DNA from: Mangrovihabitans endophyticus
Lineage (GTDB): Bacteria; Actinomycetota; Actinomycetes; Mycobacteriales; Micromonosporaceae
Direction: 5' to 3'
Assembly (NCBI RefSeq): GCF_014646155.1
Contig: NZ_BMMX01000014.1
Span: 1 to 64,000 of the forward strand
Length of the DNA stretch: 64,000 nt
In this document: positions 38,552 through 46,549 of the stretch, one piece after another
Layout: each line of letters opens with the position of its first letter
Position numbering within the stretch: position 1 is the first letter of the stretch
Position numbers and translations under genes: made by a program
The notes under the pieces: generated by a model
Databases searched by the model: none
What the model was told of the DNA's origin: nothing
What the model saw: the letters and a program-made list of their open reading frames with translations, nothing else

Positions 38552-40939
38552 GTGCGCAAGGTGGTCGCTGGACTGCTTGGCGCCGCGATGGTCACCAGTG
38601 TCGGAGCACTCCTGCCGACCGTGGCCTCCGCGGCGCCGCCTGTCGATACGATTCCGGCCAAGGCCAGCAAGAAGGCGCCGGTCGACGACATGCCCAACCC
38701 CCTGGAGGAGAAGCGGCGCGAGCTGCGCCAGGAAGCCGTCAACGGCGTCCTCAAGGGCACGGTCAAGGCCCAGAAGCGCGGCGCCAGCACCGTCGCCAAG
38801 GTCGGCAAGACCCAGGGCGCGGGCCTGACCGACCGCAAGGTGGCCAAGGCCGGCAAGGACCAATACGTCGAACTGAGCCGGGAGAAGACCGACCGGATCT
38901 TCGTGATCCTGGCCGAGTTCGGTAACGAGCGGCACCCCGACTACCCGGACGTGGACAGTGACCCGTCGACCCCGGGACCGACCACCTTCGACGGCCCGCT
39001 GCACAACTCGATCCCCGAGCCGGACCGCAGCGAGGACAACACCACGGTGTGGCAGGCCGACTACAACCAGGCCCACTACCAGGACCTGTACTTCGGCAAG
39101 GGCAAGGGCGTCCAGTCGCTGAAGAAGTACTACGACAAGCAGTCCTCCGGCCGCTACTCGGTCGACGGCGAGGTCACCGACTGGGTCAAGGTGCCCTACA
39201 ACGAGGCCCGCTACGGCCGCGACTGCAACGTCCACGGCCAGTGCACCGACACCAACGTCTGGGCCCTGGTCAAGGACGCGGCCAACCAGTGGGTCGCGGA
39301 CCAGAAGGCCGCCGGTCGCACCAACAAACAGATCAAGGCCGACCTCAAGAGCTTCGACCAGTGGGACCGGTACGACTACGACGGCGACGGCAACTTCAAC
39401 GAGCCGGACGGCTACATCGACCACTTCCAGATCGTGCACGCCGGCGGCGACCAGTCCGACGGTGACCCGCAGCAGGGCGAGGACGCCATCTGGGCGCACC
39501 GCTGGTACGCGTACAGCACGTCGTTCGGCATCAGCGGCCCGGCCGACAACCTGGCGGGTGGCACCGAGATCGGCAACAGCGGCATCTGGATCGGCGACTA
39601 CACCGTCCAGCCGGAGAACGGCGGCCTGAGCGTCTTCGCCCACGAGTACGGCCACGACCTCGGCCTGCCCGACGACTACGACACCAGTGGCGGGCTGAAC
39701 AACAACAGCGAGTACTGGACGCTGATGGCGCAGAGTCGGCTCGGCGGCAAGGGCGAAGCCCTCGGCGAGAAGCCCGGCGACATCGGCGCGTGGAACAAGA
39801 TGCAGCTCGGCTGGCTGGACTACGAGACCGTGGTCGCGGGCCAGAAGAAGACCGTCAACCTCGGGCCGCAGGAGTACAACTCGGCCAAGGCGCAGGCGGT
39901 CGTCATGGTGCTCCCGGACAAGGAGGTCACCACCGACCTGGGTGCGCCGTACGCCGGTGACAAGCAGTGGTTCTCCGGCAACGACGACGGCTTGAACACC
40001 GCGCTCACCAAGAGCGTCGACCTGACCGGGGCCACCTCGGCCGCGCTCGACCTGAAGGGTCGCTACAGCATCGAAGAGGGGTACGACTACCTCTACTTCG
40101 AGGCGTCCACCGACGGCGGCTCCACGTGGACCGCCCTGGACGGCACCGTCGACGGTCAGCCGCTCGGCACCGACGGCGGCGACCCGGCCCGTCCGGCCCT
40201 GGACGGCTCCAGTGACGGGCAGTGGCGCAGCATCGACGTGCCGCTGACCGCGTACGCCGGCCAGACCATCCAGGTGCGGCTGCACTACCTCACCGACGGC
40301 GGCGTGTCCGAGGGTGGCTTCTTCGGCGACGACCTGACCATCACCGTGGACGGCACCGCGACCGATGTGGACGGCGCCGAGGGCGACAGCACCTGGAGCC
40401 CGAACGGCTTCAGCATCGTCGGTTCCACCTCGACGGCGGACTACGACAACTTCTACATCGCCGGTCACCGCAGCTACGTCTCGTACGACCGGTTCCTGCG
40501 GACCGGCCCGTACAACTTCGGCTGGCCGTCCACCAAGCCGGACTGGGTGGAGCACTTCCCGTACCAGGAGGGCCTGCTCATCTCCTACAACGACCAGTAC
40601 TACTCGGACAACAACGTGAACCAGCACCCCGGTCACGGGCGCAACCTCATCATCGACTCGCACCCGCAGGCCATGTACAACCTGGACGGACAGCCCTGGC
40701 GGTCGCGCATCCAGCTATACGACGCGCCGTTCGGCCTGCAGAAGGCCGACTCGTTCACGCTGCACATCGACGGCAAGCCGTCATACGTCCGCGGTCAGGC
40801 CGGTCAGCCGCTGTTCGACGACACCAAGTCGTACTTCGACGCGAACATCCCGTGGGCCGGCGTGAAGCTGCCCGCGATCGGCGTGAAGATCCGCGTGGTG
40901 GCCGAGAGCGGTACGTCCATGAAGATCCGCATCAGCTGA
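38552..40939 (+). CDS. Secreted M6-family metalloprotease, copy 2
   Basis: The 795-residue paralogue of the preceding protein keeps the signal peptide, HEYGHDLGLPDDYD at 364, DYDGDGNFNEPDG, the beta-sandwich region and the C-terminal domain. The propeptide is more Lys-rich (KASKKAPVDDMPNPLEEKRR) than in copy 1. Around the active site copy 1 has FCHEYGH and copy 2 has FAHEYGH. Identity is high over the whole catalytic part, so the pair arose by tandem duplication including the proximal leader, but the distal promoters differ. Confidence 0.92.
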   Translation: MRKVVAGLLGAAMVTSVGALLPTVASAAPPVDTIPAKASKKAPVDDMPNPLEEKRRELRQEAVNGVLKGTVKAQKRGASTVAKVGKTQGAGLTDRKVAKAGKDQYVELSREKTDRIFVILAEFGNERHPDYPDVDSDPSTPGPTTFDGPLHNSIPEPDRSEDNTTVWQADYNQAHYQDLYFGKGKGVQSLKKYYDKQSSGRYSVDGEVTDWVKVPYNEARYGRDCNVHGQCTDTNVWALVKDAANQWVADQKAAGRTNKQIKADLKSFDQWDRYDYDGDGNFNEPDGYIDHFQIVHAGGDQSDGDPQQGEDAIWAHRWYAYSTSFGISGPADNLAGGTEIGNSGIWIGDYTVQPENGGLSVFAHEYGHDLGLPDDYDTSGGLNNNSEYWTLMAQSRLGGKGEALGEKPGDIGAWNKMQLGWLDYETVVAGQKKTVNLGPQEYNSAKAQAVVMVLPDKEVTTDLGAPYAGDKQWFSGNDDGLNTALTKSVDLTGATSAALDLKGRYSIEEGYDYLYFEASTDGGSTWTALDGTVDGQPLGTDGGDPARPALDGSSDGQWRSIDVPLTAYAGQTIQVRLHYLTDGGVSEGGFFGDDLTITVDGTATDVDGAEGDSTWSPNGFSIVGSTSTADYDNFYIAGHRSYVSYDRFLRTGPYNFGWPSTKPDWVEHFPYQEGLLISYNDQYYSDNNVNQHPGHGRNLIIDSHPQAMYNLDGQPWRSRIQLYDAPFGLQKADSFTLHIDGKPSYVRGQAGQPLFDDTKSYFDANIPWAGVKLPAIGVKIRVVAESGTSMKIRIS

Positions 40940-40953
40940 TCCACACCGCACCA

Positions 40954-40994
40954 CGAACGCCCGGGACCGCCTGGTCCCGGGCGTTCGCCGTTTC
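40954..40994 (+). terminator. Terminator of protease copy 2
   Basis: A perfect 15-bp stem (CGAACGCCCGGGACC with its complement) with a GCCT loop, followed by CCGTTT. It begins 15 bp after the stop codon. Confidence 0.92.
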
Positions 40995-41090
40995 CTCCCG
41001 CGCCTCCGCCGCGACCGTCCGGCCCGCAGGCAACCTCGGGGTGCGGGCAGAATCCGGGCGGTACGCCCGGAGCGGGATGCGCCCGGCGCG

Positions 41091-41096
41091 TAGCCT
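41091..41096 (+). promoter_or_regulatory. Candidate -10 element of a leaderless promoter
   Basis: TAGCCT ends seven bases before the ATG at 41104, with no ribosome-binding sequence between. Confidence 0.45.
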
Positions 41097-41103
41097 TTCC
41101 GGC

Positions 41104-42024
41104 ATGAGTGGCCAGGTGGACGAGTCGTGCGTCCTGACCAAGGGTCCCTGGACCCATCGCTTCGTCGGCGCCAACGGCAGCCGATTCCACGTCGTCGAGG
41201 CGGGCACCGGCCCGCTGGTGCTGTTCCTGCACGGATTCCCGGAGTTCTGGTGGGCGTGGCACGACATCATCCCGCGCGTCGCCGATGCCGGGTTCCGGGC
41301 CGTCGCGATCGACCTGCGCGGTTACGGCGCCAGCGACAAGCCGCCGCGTGGCTACGACGGATACACCATGGCCGCGGACGTGACCGGGCTGATCCGGGCG
41401 CTCGGCGAGCGGTCCGCGATGATCGTCGGCGCCGGCGCGGGCGGCATGATCGGCTGGGCTGCGGCGGCCTTCCACCCGAAGATGGTCAGCCGCCTCGTGG
41501 TGCTCGGCGCCGCGCATCCGCTGCGCCTGCGGGCCGCGTTGTTCGCCGATCCGCGCGGGCAGGTGGCCGCGTCCGCGCCGCTGCTGCGCTTTCAGGTTCC
41601 CCGGTACGAGCATGTGCTGACCCGCCGGGACGCCGAGGCCGTCGGGGAGTTGCTGGAGCGGTGGGGCGGCCATCCGTGGGTCGAGTCGCCGGACTTCGCC
41701 GACTACGCGCGCCGGTGCCGCGACGCGATGCAGATCCCGCAGGCGGCGTTCTGCGCGCTGGAAGCGTATCGCTGGGTTTTCCGCAGCGCGCTGCGTTTGC
41801 AGGGTTACCGGTTCGTCAAGCTGATGCAGCGCCCGCTGATCACCCCGACGCTGCAACTGCACGGCGCGCAGGACACGGCGACCCTCCCGCGCACCGCACA
41901 GGGCTCGGGCCGTTACGTCGTCGCGCCGTACGAGTGGCGACTGATCCCGGACGCGGGACACTTCCTGCCGCAGGAGGCGACGGAGCTCGTGACCGGCGAA
42001 ATCCTGCGCTGGATAAAGACCTGA
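41104..42024 (+). CDS. Epoxide-hydrolase-like alpha/beta hydrolase lacking its nucleophile
   Basis: The 306-residue protein has the oxyanion loop LFLHGFPEFWWAWHD and a late acidic/His region PDAGHFLPQEATE like epoxide hydrolases and haloalkane dehalogenases. At the nucleophile elbow, where the family has GHDWGG, it has VGAGAGGMIGW, so the Asp/Ser nucleophile is Gly. The fold is otherwise complete. It may act without covalent catalysis or bind ligands only. Its stop abuts the stop of a convergent gene (42024/42025) with no spacer. Confidence 0.85.
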   Translation: MSGQVDESCVLTKGPWTHRFVGANGSRFHVVEAGTGPLVLFLHGFPEFWWAWHDIIPRVADAGFRAVAIDLRGYGASDKPPRGYDGYTMAADVTGLIRALGERSAMIVGAGAGGMIGWAAAAFHPKMVSRLVVLGAAHPLRLRAALFADPRGQVAASAPLLRFQVPRYEHVLTRRDAEAVGELLERWGGHPWVESPDFADYARRCRDAMQIPQAAFCALEAYRWVFRSALRLQGYRFVKLMQRPLITPTLQLHGAQDTATLPRTAQGSGRYVVAPYEWRLIPDAGHFLPQEATELVTGEILRWIKT

Positions 42025-42387
42025 TCAGACACCATGCTGGTAAAGGTCGGCCACCTCGTGCGCCGGCGCCCATCCCTGGTAGACGCCGAAGTCGAACTCC
42101 TCCAGGCCGAGTTGGCGCGCGATCGGTGCCCGGCCTCCGGTGTATTCGACGCGTAGCCAGGAATCGGCCTCGGCCAGCACGATGAACGGCTGCCCGCGCC
42201 AGGTGCAGGTGGTACGCACGTACGCCATGTTGTCGTACTCGCCGAACGGCACCACCCGGACGTACCGTCCCGGGCGCACCTCGGTGAACCCGTCGCCGGG
42301 CTCCGTCGCATAGATGCGCACGCCGTCGCCGTCCGGGGTTGCTTCGTATTCGTGACCACGCCAGGTGACCACATAGCCGTCACGCAT
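42025..42387 (-). CDS. Unknown protein linked to SseB
   Basis: The 120-residue protein has a beta-rich start (YVVTWRGHEYEATPDGDGVR) and an acidic, Tyr-rich middle. The stretch RTTCTWRGQPFIVLAEADSWLRV looks like a small barrel. No signal or motif is known to me. It starts two bases after the SseB stop and its start is coupled to it. A role beside the SseB protein is inferred. Confidence 0.7.
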   Translation of the reverse strand: MRDGYVVTWRGHEYEATPDGDGVRIYATEPGDGFTEVRPGRYVRVVPFGEYDNMAYVRTTCTWRGQPFIVLAEADSWLRVEYTGGRAPIARQLGLEEFDFGVYQGWAPAHEVADLYQHGV

Positions 42388-42389
42388 TG

Positions 42390-45146
42390 CTACTCACCGA
42401 CCCTGCGCCACAGCGGCATGTCACCGTCGAACACGGCGATCATCGTTTCGTTTCCGTCCGCGTCCATCCGCCACAGTTGGGCTCCGTGCGGCAGCCGCAC
42501 ACTGTCCACTTTGAACTCGGCGATCACGTCACGACCTTCACCGGGGGCGAACCCGTTGCCACGGAAGGGCGGGCGCTCGATGACCCATCCGTCCATCGCC
42601 CGCAGCGCCTCCTCGCTCTGGCCGCCGTAGGGGATGCGGTAGAGGCTGGGTCGGTACGCCGGCCAGCGCAGCACGAACGCCTCCTTGGCATCCGGCGGGA
42701 AGGACGTCCCCTCCTGCGCCAGCCCGAGCGCGGCGTACAGTTCCGCCGGCGTTCTCAGGTGTTCGACCTCGCTGGCCCGGTGCACGAAGCCGGCCACCCG
42801 GTCATATGCTCGCTCCAGGTAATAGTCCACCTGGTGCGGCGGCACCGCCTTCTGCATCACCGTGGCGTGCTGCGCGGCATCGGTGGCCCGCTGCGGTGGC
42901 GCCGCCGGGCTCTCCGTCGGCCGCTCCTCACCATCGACGCCCAGGCCGGCTTCCGCCGCCCAGTTCGCCAGCGCGATGACTTGCGCCCCCGGGTATTTGG
43001 CGCCGATCGGCGTGCTCGGGTTGACCGCGAACGACCACGCCTCGTCCGGCCAGTTGCGGATCAGTTCGAGGAAGCGCACGGCTGCGGTGCGCGTCGGCTC
43101 GGCGAAGTGCTCGGACACCCGGTCGCGGCTGGTGAACACGACCAGGAAACGCTCGCCGTCGATCGGCTCGGTGCGGAACGCGAAACCGGGCTCACCGGGT
43201 GTGCTGCCCGGCCGGGACTCGTCCGCCACCGGCACCAGCACGGTCGCCAGCAGCAGCGTGGACAGGAACGCGTCGGTGTCGCCGACCCCGGCGGCGTGCA
43301 ACAGGTCCCGCTCGCAGGTGTTGGCCGGAGCGAAGTCGTCCGTTTCCGGCGGAAGCTGCCCGGGTCCACCCGGCTGGGCGGAGGTCGGAACCTCGGGCCG
43401 CACCGTGGAGGACGGCGCGAACGAGGCCGTTGCGTGCTGTTCTCCCCCGGCGCCGGGCACCACGGGCGGGCGCGCCCCTGGGGGTCCGGACGGTGCGTAC
43501 GCCTCGGGCGACGCGTACGGCTCGGGCCGGCCGACCGACGGTGCGGTGGAACGTGCCGCCATCTCCTCCGCGGCGGCGCCGCGGCCGGCTGCGATCGCTT
43601 GCGCGGCGGCGGCCATCGAGGCCGGACGCTCGGTCATCGGGGTCACCTGACGGCGTGGCAGCGCGCCGCCCGGCCCGGTGGGCTCCGACGCGTCGCGAGT
43701 CGGTGTGCCGGCGGCCACCGCGGGGGCCGCGTCGCCGTTGTCCCCGGCAGTCGCGAAGGCGGGCTCGGCGCGCCCCGCACCCGCTTCGTCGCCGGACCGC
43801 TCGCCCGGCGGGGTCAGATGGTCCGGAAGCGGCGGCGTCTGCGCCATCGGCTGGCGGGTCGGGAGACCCGTCCCGCGGCCCTGTGCTTGCCCCTCGCGGC
43901 CGTGTGGTTGCCCGGACGGCGGACCGCTTTGCGGGGTCGCGGCGGCCGGACTGGACGGGCCGGAGCCGAACTGGGCCGCCGGACTCGACTGGGCCACCGG
44001 ACTGGACGCCGGACTCGCGGAGACTGGACGGTCCTGCTCCAGGCCCGTGTCCCCGGGCACCGGCGTCCCAGAAGCGGGAACCCCCGAACTCGGCATCCCC
44101 GAAGTCGGCATCCCGGAACTCGGCATCCCAGAAGTCGGCATCCCGGAGGTCGGTGCACCGGAGGTCGGACTGCCGAATCCGGACGTGCCCGGCGGAGCCG
44201 ACTGCGGCGAGGGGAAGGCCGGCGGGTTCGACTGCGGCGCTGTCGTCTGCGGCCCCGCGCTCGACTGCGGCGCCGGGAAGGCGGGCGGAGCCGACCTCGG
44301 TGCCGCCGGATCCTCCGGGGCGCGCGGCACGCGGGACGGCAGCCCACTCGGCAGAATCTCCCCCGGCGAGCGAACCGGAAGGCCACCCGGCCCGATCCGG
44401 CCGGGCTGGGCCGAGACCGGAGACACCGGCCCCGAGGCAGCGGGGGACGCCGACGTCGGGAACGGCGGTGCCGTGGTGGCCGGAGACGCACCCGAGCCGG
44501 CATCCGTCACCTGCGGAAAGACGGCCGTGGCCGCCTCCGGCACGGGACGGGCGGTGCCCGGCCAACCACCCGCAGTATCCGGCTGGTCGGGAAGATCGGT
44601 CGCGGGCGCGGATTCCGACGATTCCTGCGGCGGCACCGGGCCTCCGGGACGGGATGATCCGTACCCTTGCGCCGCCGCGTTGGCGGCCATTGCCGCGGCC
44701 TGCAGATCCTGTGGCCGCTGTGCGTTGGCCGCGCTGTCACGCCCCGGCCCCCGGGTGGGCAGGCGCAGGTCCCCGCGGGCGAGTTGAGCCACGAACCAGG
44801 CCGGCAGATAGCCCTCGATCGGCAGGCCGGGATTGACGGCGAGCCACCATTCGAGGTTCGGCCAGGTGTCAGCGAGCTCGGCATAGGCCACCCGGCGGGC
44901 CGAACCGGTGTAGTCGGCGAGGCATGCTTGCAGTGCGGCCGGCGACGTGAAGGCGAGCACGTGGGTGCGCCCGCCGGTACTCCAGGTCCCCCATCCCAAC
45001 GGCGCCAGCCCGGCCAGCGCGTCGGGTGAGACGGGTAAGAGGAGATCGATGCCGGACAGGATGCGGAAGTAGGACTCCTGGTCGTCTGTGCGCAGCGCAT
45101 CGCGCATCGCGACCTCGGCGTCCGTAGCCGGCTCCCACTCGGTCAC
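42390..45146 (-). CDS. SseB-family protein with two domains and a long repetitive linker
   Basis: The 918-residue protein has two SseB-like domains, one near the N-terminus (SYFRILSGIDLLLPV, LEWWLAVNPGLPIEGYL) and one near residues 640-760 (ERDLLHAAGVGDTDAFLSTL, SFAVNPSTPIGAKYPG). A Pro/Ser/Gly-rich linker of some 400 residues lies between them. The last 150 residues form a third region ending with VAVFDGDMPLWRRVGE-like sequence. SseB in other systems relates to secretion chaperoning, but the link is not established here. GTG 45146 is preferred to TTG 45161 because GGGAGAGG precedes it by six bases. Confidence 0.82.
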   Translation of the reverse strand: MTEWEPATDAEVAMRDALRTDDQESYFRILSGIDLLLPVSPDALAGLAPLGWGTWSTGGRTHVLAFTSPAALQACLADYTGSARRVAYAELADTWPNLEWWLAVNPGLPIEGYLPAWFVAQLARGDLRLPTRGPGRDSAANAQRPQDLQAAAMAANAAAQGYGSSRPGGPVPPQESSESAPATDLPDQPDTAGGWPGTARPVPEAATAVFPQVTDAGSGASPATTAPPFPTSASPAASGPVSPVSAQPGRIGPGGLPVRSPGEILPSGLPSRVPRAPEDPAAPRSAPPAFPAPQSSAGPQTTAPQSNPPAFPSPQSAPPGTSGFGSPTSGAPTSGMPTSGMPSSGMPTSGMPSSGVPASGTPVPGDTGLEQDRPVSASPASSPVAQSSPAAQFGSGPSSPAAATPQSGPPSGQPHGREGQAQGRGTGLPTRQPMAQTPPLPDHLTPPGERSGDEAGAGRAEPAFATAGDNGDAAPAVAAGTPTRDASEPTGPGGALPRRQVTPMTERPASMAAAAQAIAAGRGAAAEEMAARSTAPSVGRPEPYASPEAYAPSGPPGARPPVVPGAGGEQHATASFAPSSTVRPEVPTSAQPGGPGQLPPETDDFAPANTCERDLLHAAGVGDTDAFLSTLLLATVLVPVADESRPGSTPGEPGFAFRTEPIDGERFLVVFTSRDRVSEHFAEPTRTAAVRFLELIRNWPDEAWSFAVNPSTPIGAKYPGAQVIALANWAAEAGLGVDGEERPTESPAAPPQRATDAAQHATVMQKAVPPHQVDYYLERAYDRVAGFVHRASEVEHLRTPAELYAALGLAQEGTSFPPDAKEAFVLRWPAYRPSLYRIPYGGQSEEALRAMDGWVIERPPFRGNGFAPGEGRDVIAEFKVDSVRLPHGAQLWRMDADGNETMIAVFDGDMPLWRRVGE
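44070..44175 (-). repeat. 15-bp tandem repeat in the SseB linker
   Basis: About seven 15-bp units alternate between codings of GMPTS and GMPSS with variants. They form an unstructured linker part. The flanking linker is also low in complexity. Confidence 0.85.
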
Positions 45147-45444
45147 GTCCACCTCTCCCAACCGTGCGAACGAGCCTTCAACGCGTACAACCTACAAGGT
45201 CAGGCCGCGATCACAATGGGCGGCGGCAGACGAACAATCATCTCGTGCGCCTTACCCGGTCCCAGAGGCCCCGGGGAGCGACTCCAGACCCGCCATGACG
45301 CCTCTCCGAAGTCACCCAGTCACCGTGAGTGCCGACAAAAGAGGGGGTTACCCAGGCCGCCCGGCCGCGCACCAAACAGCCGGAGCCGCCTGGCGGGACG
45401 CCTCCGGCCGTCTCATGTCGCTCACCGAACCCCGGACAGGGGGT
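45147..45444. other. Interval between WXG100 genes and sseB
   Basis: Nearly 300 bp without a gene. It contains the terminator of the WXG100 pair and the sseB promoter side. Confidence 0.5.
45374..45408 (-). terminator. Terminator after the WXG100 pair
   Basis: GCCGGAG and CTCCGGC form a stem around an imperfectly paired interior, followed on the minus strand by TGTTT. It lies 36 bp beyond the second WXG100 stop. Confidence 0.7.
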
Positions 45445-45738
45445 TCACTGGAAGCGACTCGTCGCCTTGCGCTCGGTGTCCAGGTAGTCAGCCGCGGACT
45501 CATCGACCGCAATCTTGATGTTGCGCAGGATTTCGGACAGGTCGTTGGAGGCTGCCCGCCACCTGGCCTGACGCTGCTGATACGCCGACATCGCCTCGCC
45601 CTCCCACGTGGCGACCAGCGGCCCAGCGTCCTGCTCTAGCTGGGTGAGCTGTGACTGCAGCTCGTTCAGCGCCTTCTGGATGTCGGCGCCCGCTTGCTGA
45701 AGCGCGCCGAAGTTGACGAGCAGAAGCCCGTTGTCCAT
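45445..45738 (-). CDS. WXG100-family protein (ESAT-6-like), second of a pair
   Basis: The 97-residue protein has two helices around the WEG turn (ATWEGEAMSAYQQRQ), the WXG motif of ESX substrates, and ends YLDTERKATSRF. The YxxxE secretion signal is matched by YLDTE. ATG 45738 follows AAGGGG. It is 22 bp from the first WXG100 gene. Confidence 0.9.
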   Translation of the reverse strand: MDNGLLLVNFGALQQAGADIQKALNELQSQLTQLEQDAGPLVATWEGEAMSAYQQRQARWRAASNDLSEILRNIKIAVDESAADYLDTERKATSRFQ

Positions 45739-45760
45739 CAGATCCCCTTCCGTGCCGCCA

Positions 45761-46090
45761 TCAGAGGGGCAGGCTGTAGCTGCCGCCGGACTTGGTGACC
45801 CGCGAGGCCGACGCGCTGTCGGAAGCGTCGTAGCCGACGCCCGAAGCCCGAATCGACTCGGCGGTCTCGGCCAGCGCGCGGTTGAGATCGCTCAGATCCT
45901 TCGCGTACTGGGTCTTCACACGCTCGAACTCGGTCGCGCCGAGTCCCTTCCATGCGCCCTGGAGGGTCGATAGCTGCGCCATGAGATTGTTCAACATGGT
46001 CGTCAGGGAGCTGTTGACGTTCTCGAACTTCGCGGCGGTACTCGCCATCACCGCGGATTCGGCCTGAGTCTGGGCCATCCCGGTCGTCAC
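45761..46090 (-). CDS. WXG100-family protein (CFP-10-like), first of a pair
   Basis: The 109-residue protein has the WKG turn (QGAWKGLGATEFERV) between two helices and a Ser/Ala-rich tail of about 25 residues. GTG 46090 is taken (AGGAAA upstream), ATG 46078 is an alternative. Together with the next gene it should form the secreted heterodimer of a type VII system. Confidence 0.88.
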   Translation of the reverse strand: MTTGMAQTQAESAVMASTAAKFENVNSSLTTMLNNLMAQLSTLQGAWKGLGATEFERVKTQYAKDLSDLNRALAETAESIRASGVGYDASDSASASRVTKSGGSYSLPL

Positions 46091-46549
46091 CCCGCTTTCC
46101 TATGGGATTTGGTCGATCTCGCCGCCGCGCAGGCAGATGACCGCGCGATGACGACTACGCATCGACGTTGAGCACTTAGGCTAGCGCCTCGGGCAACCCC
46201 GCGGGTGCGTCCAAAACAGACGCAATCCGACGGATGTCGCGAAGCGTCCACTCCGATTCACCCGACGCACACCCACGGACCGACCCGAACGCGCTCACCG
46301 GTGGCCCGATGACAGCGAGAGCAGCCGCACACCGCCATCAGGAGCAGCACCGTCGTCGATTCGCAGCCGACCGTAGCGGTGGTGACACGGCGGCGGTAGT
46401 CCCGCTTTTGCAAACTGTGGACAACCGTCCGCCCCGGGGCCGGTGGCGCGTCCTTAGCGCGTCCTTAGGCCGTGTCTCGCAGCCTCTGGCCGGCCTACGA
46501 AACATGGCCTGGCCGTCCTACGATGAGGCGCCGCAACGAAGGGGGCCCG
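46091..46549. other. Divergent promoter region between WXG100 pair and eccE
   Basis: About 460 bp. Short open frames have no ribosome sites. I see no repeat or structure beyond ordinary promoter-like AT-richer spots near 46130-46180. Confidence 0.5.

Noticed and set aside
38531..40663. 710-codon minus-strand frame opposite protease copy 2 (and a similar one opposite copy 1)
   Set aside because: The true genes have signal peptides and HExxH sites. The antisense frames are Val/Arg-rich and without motif.
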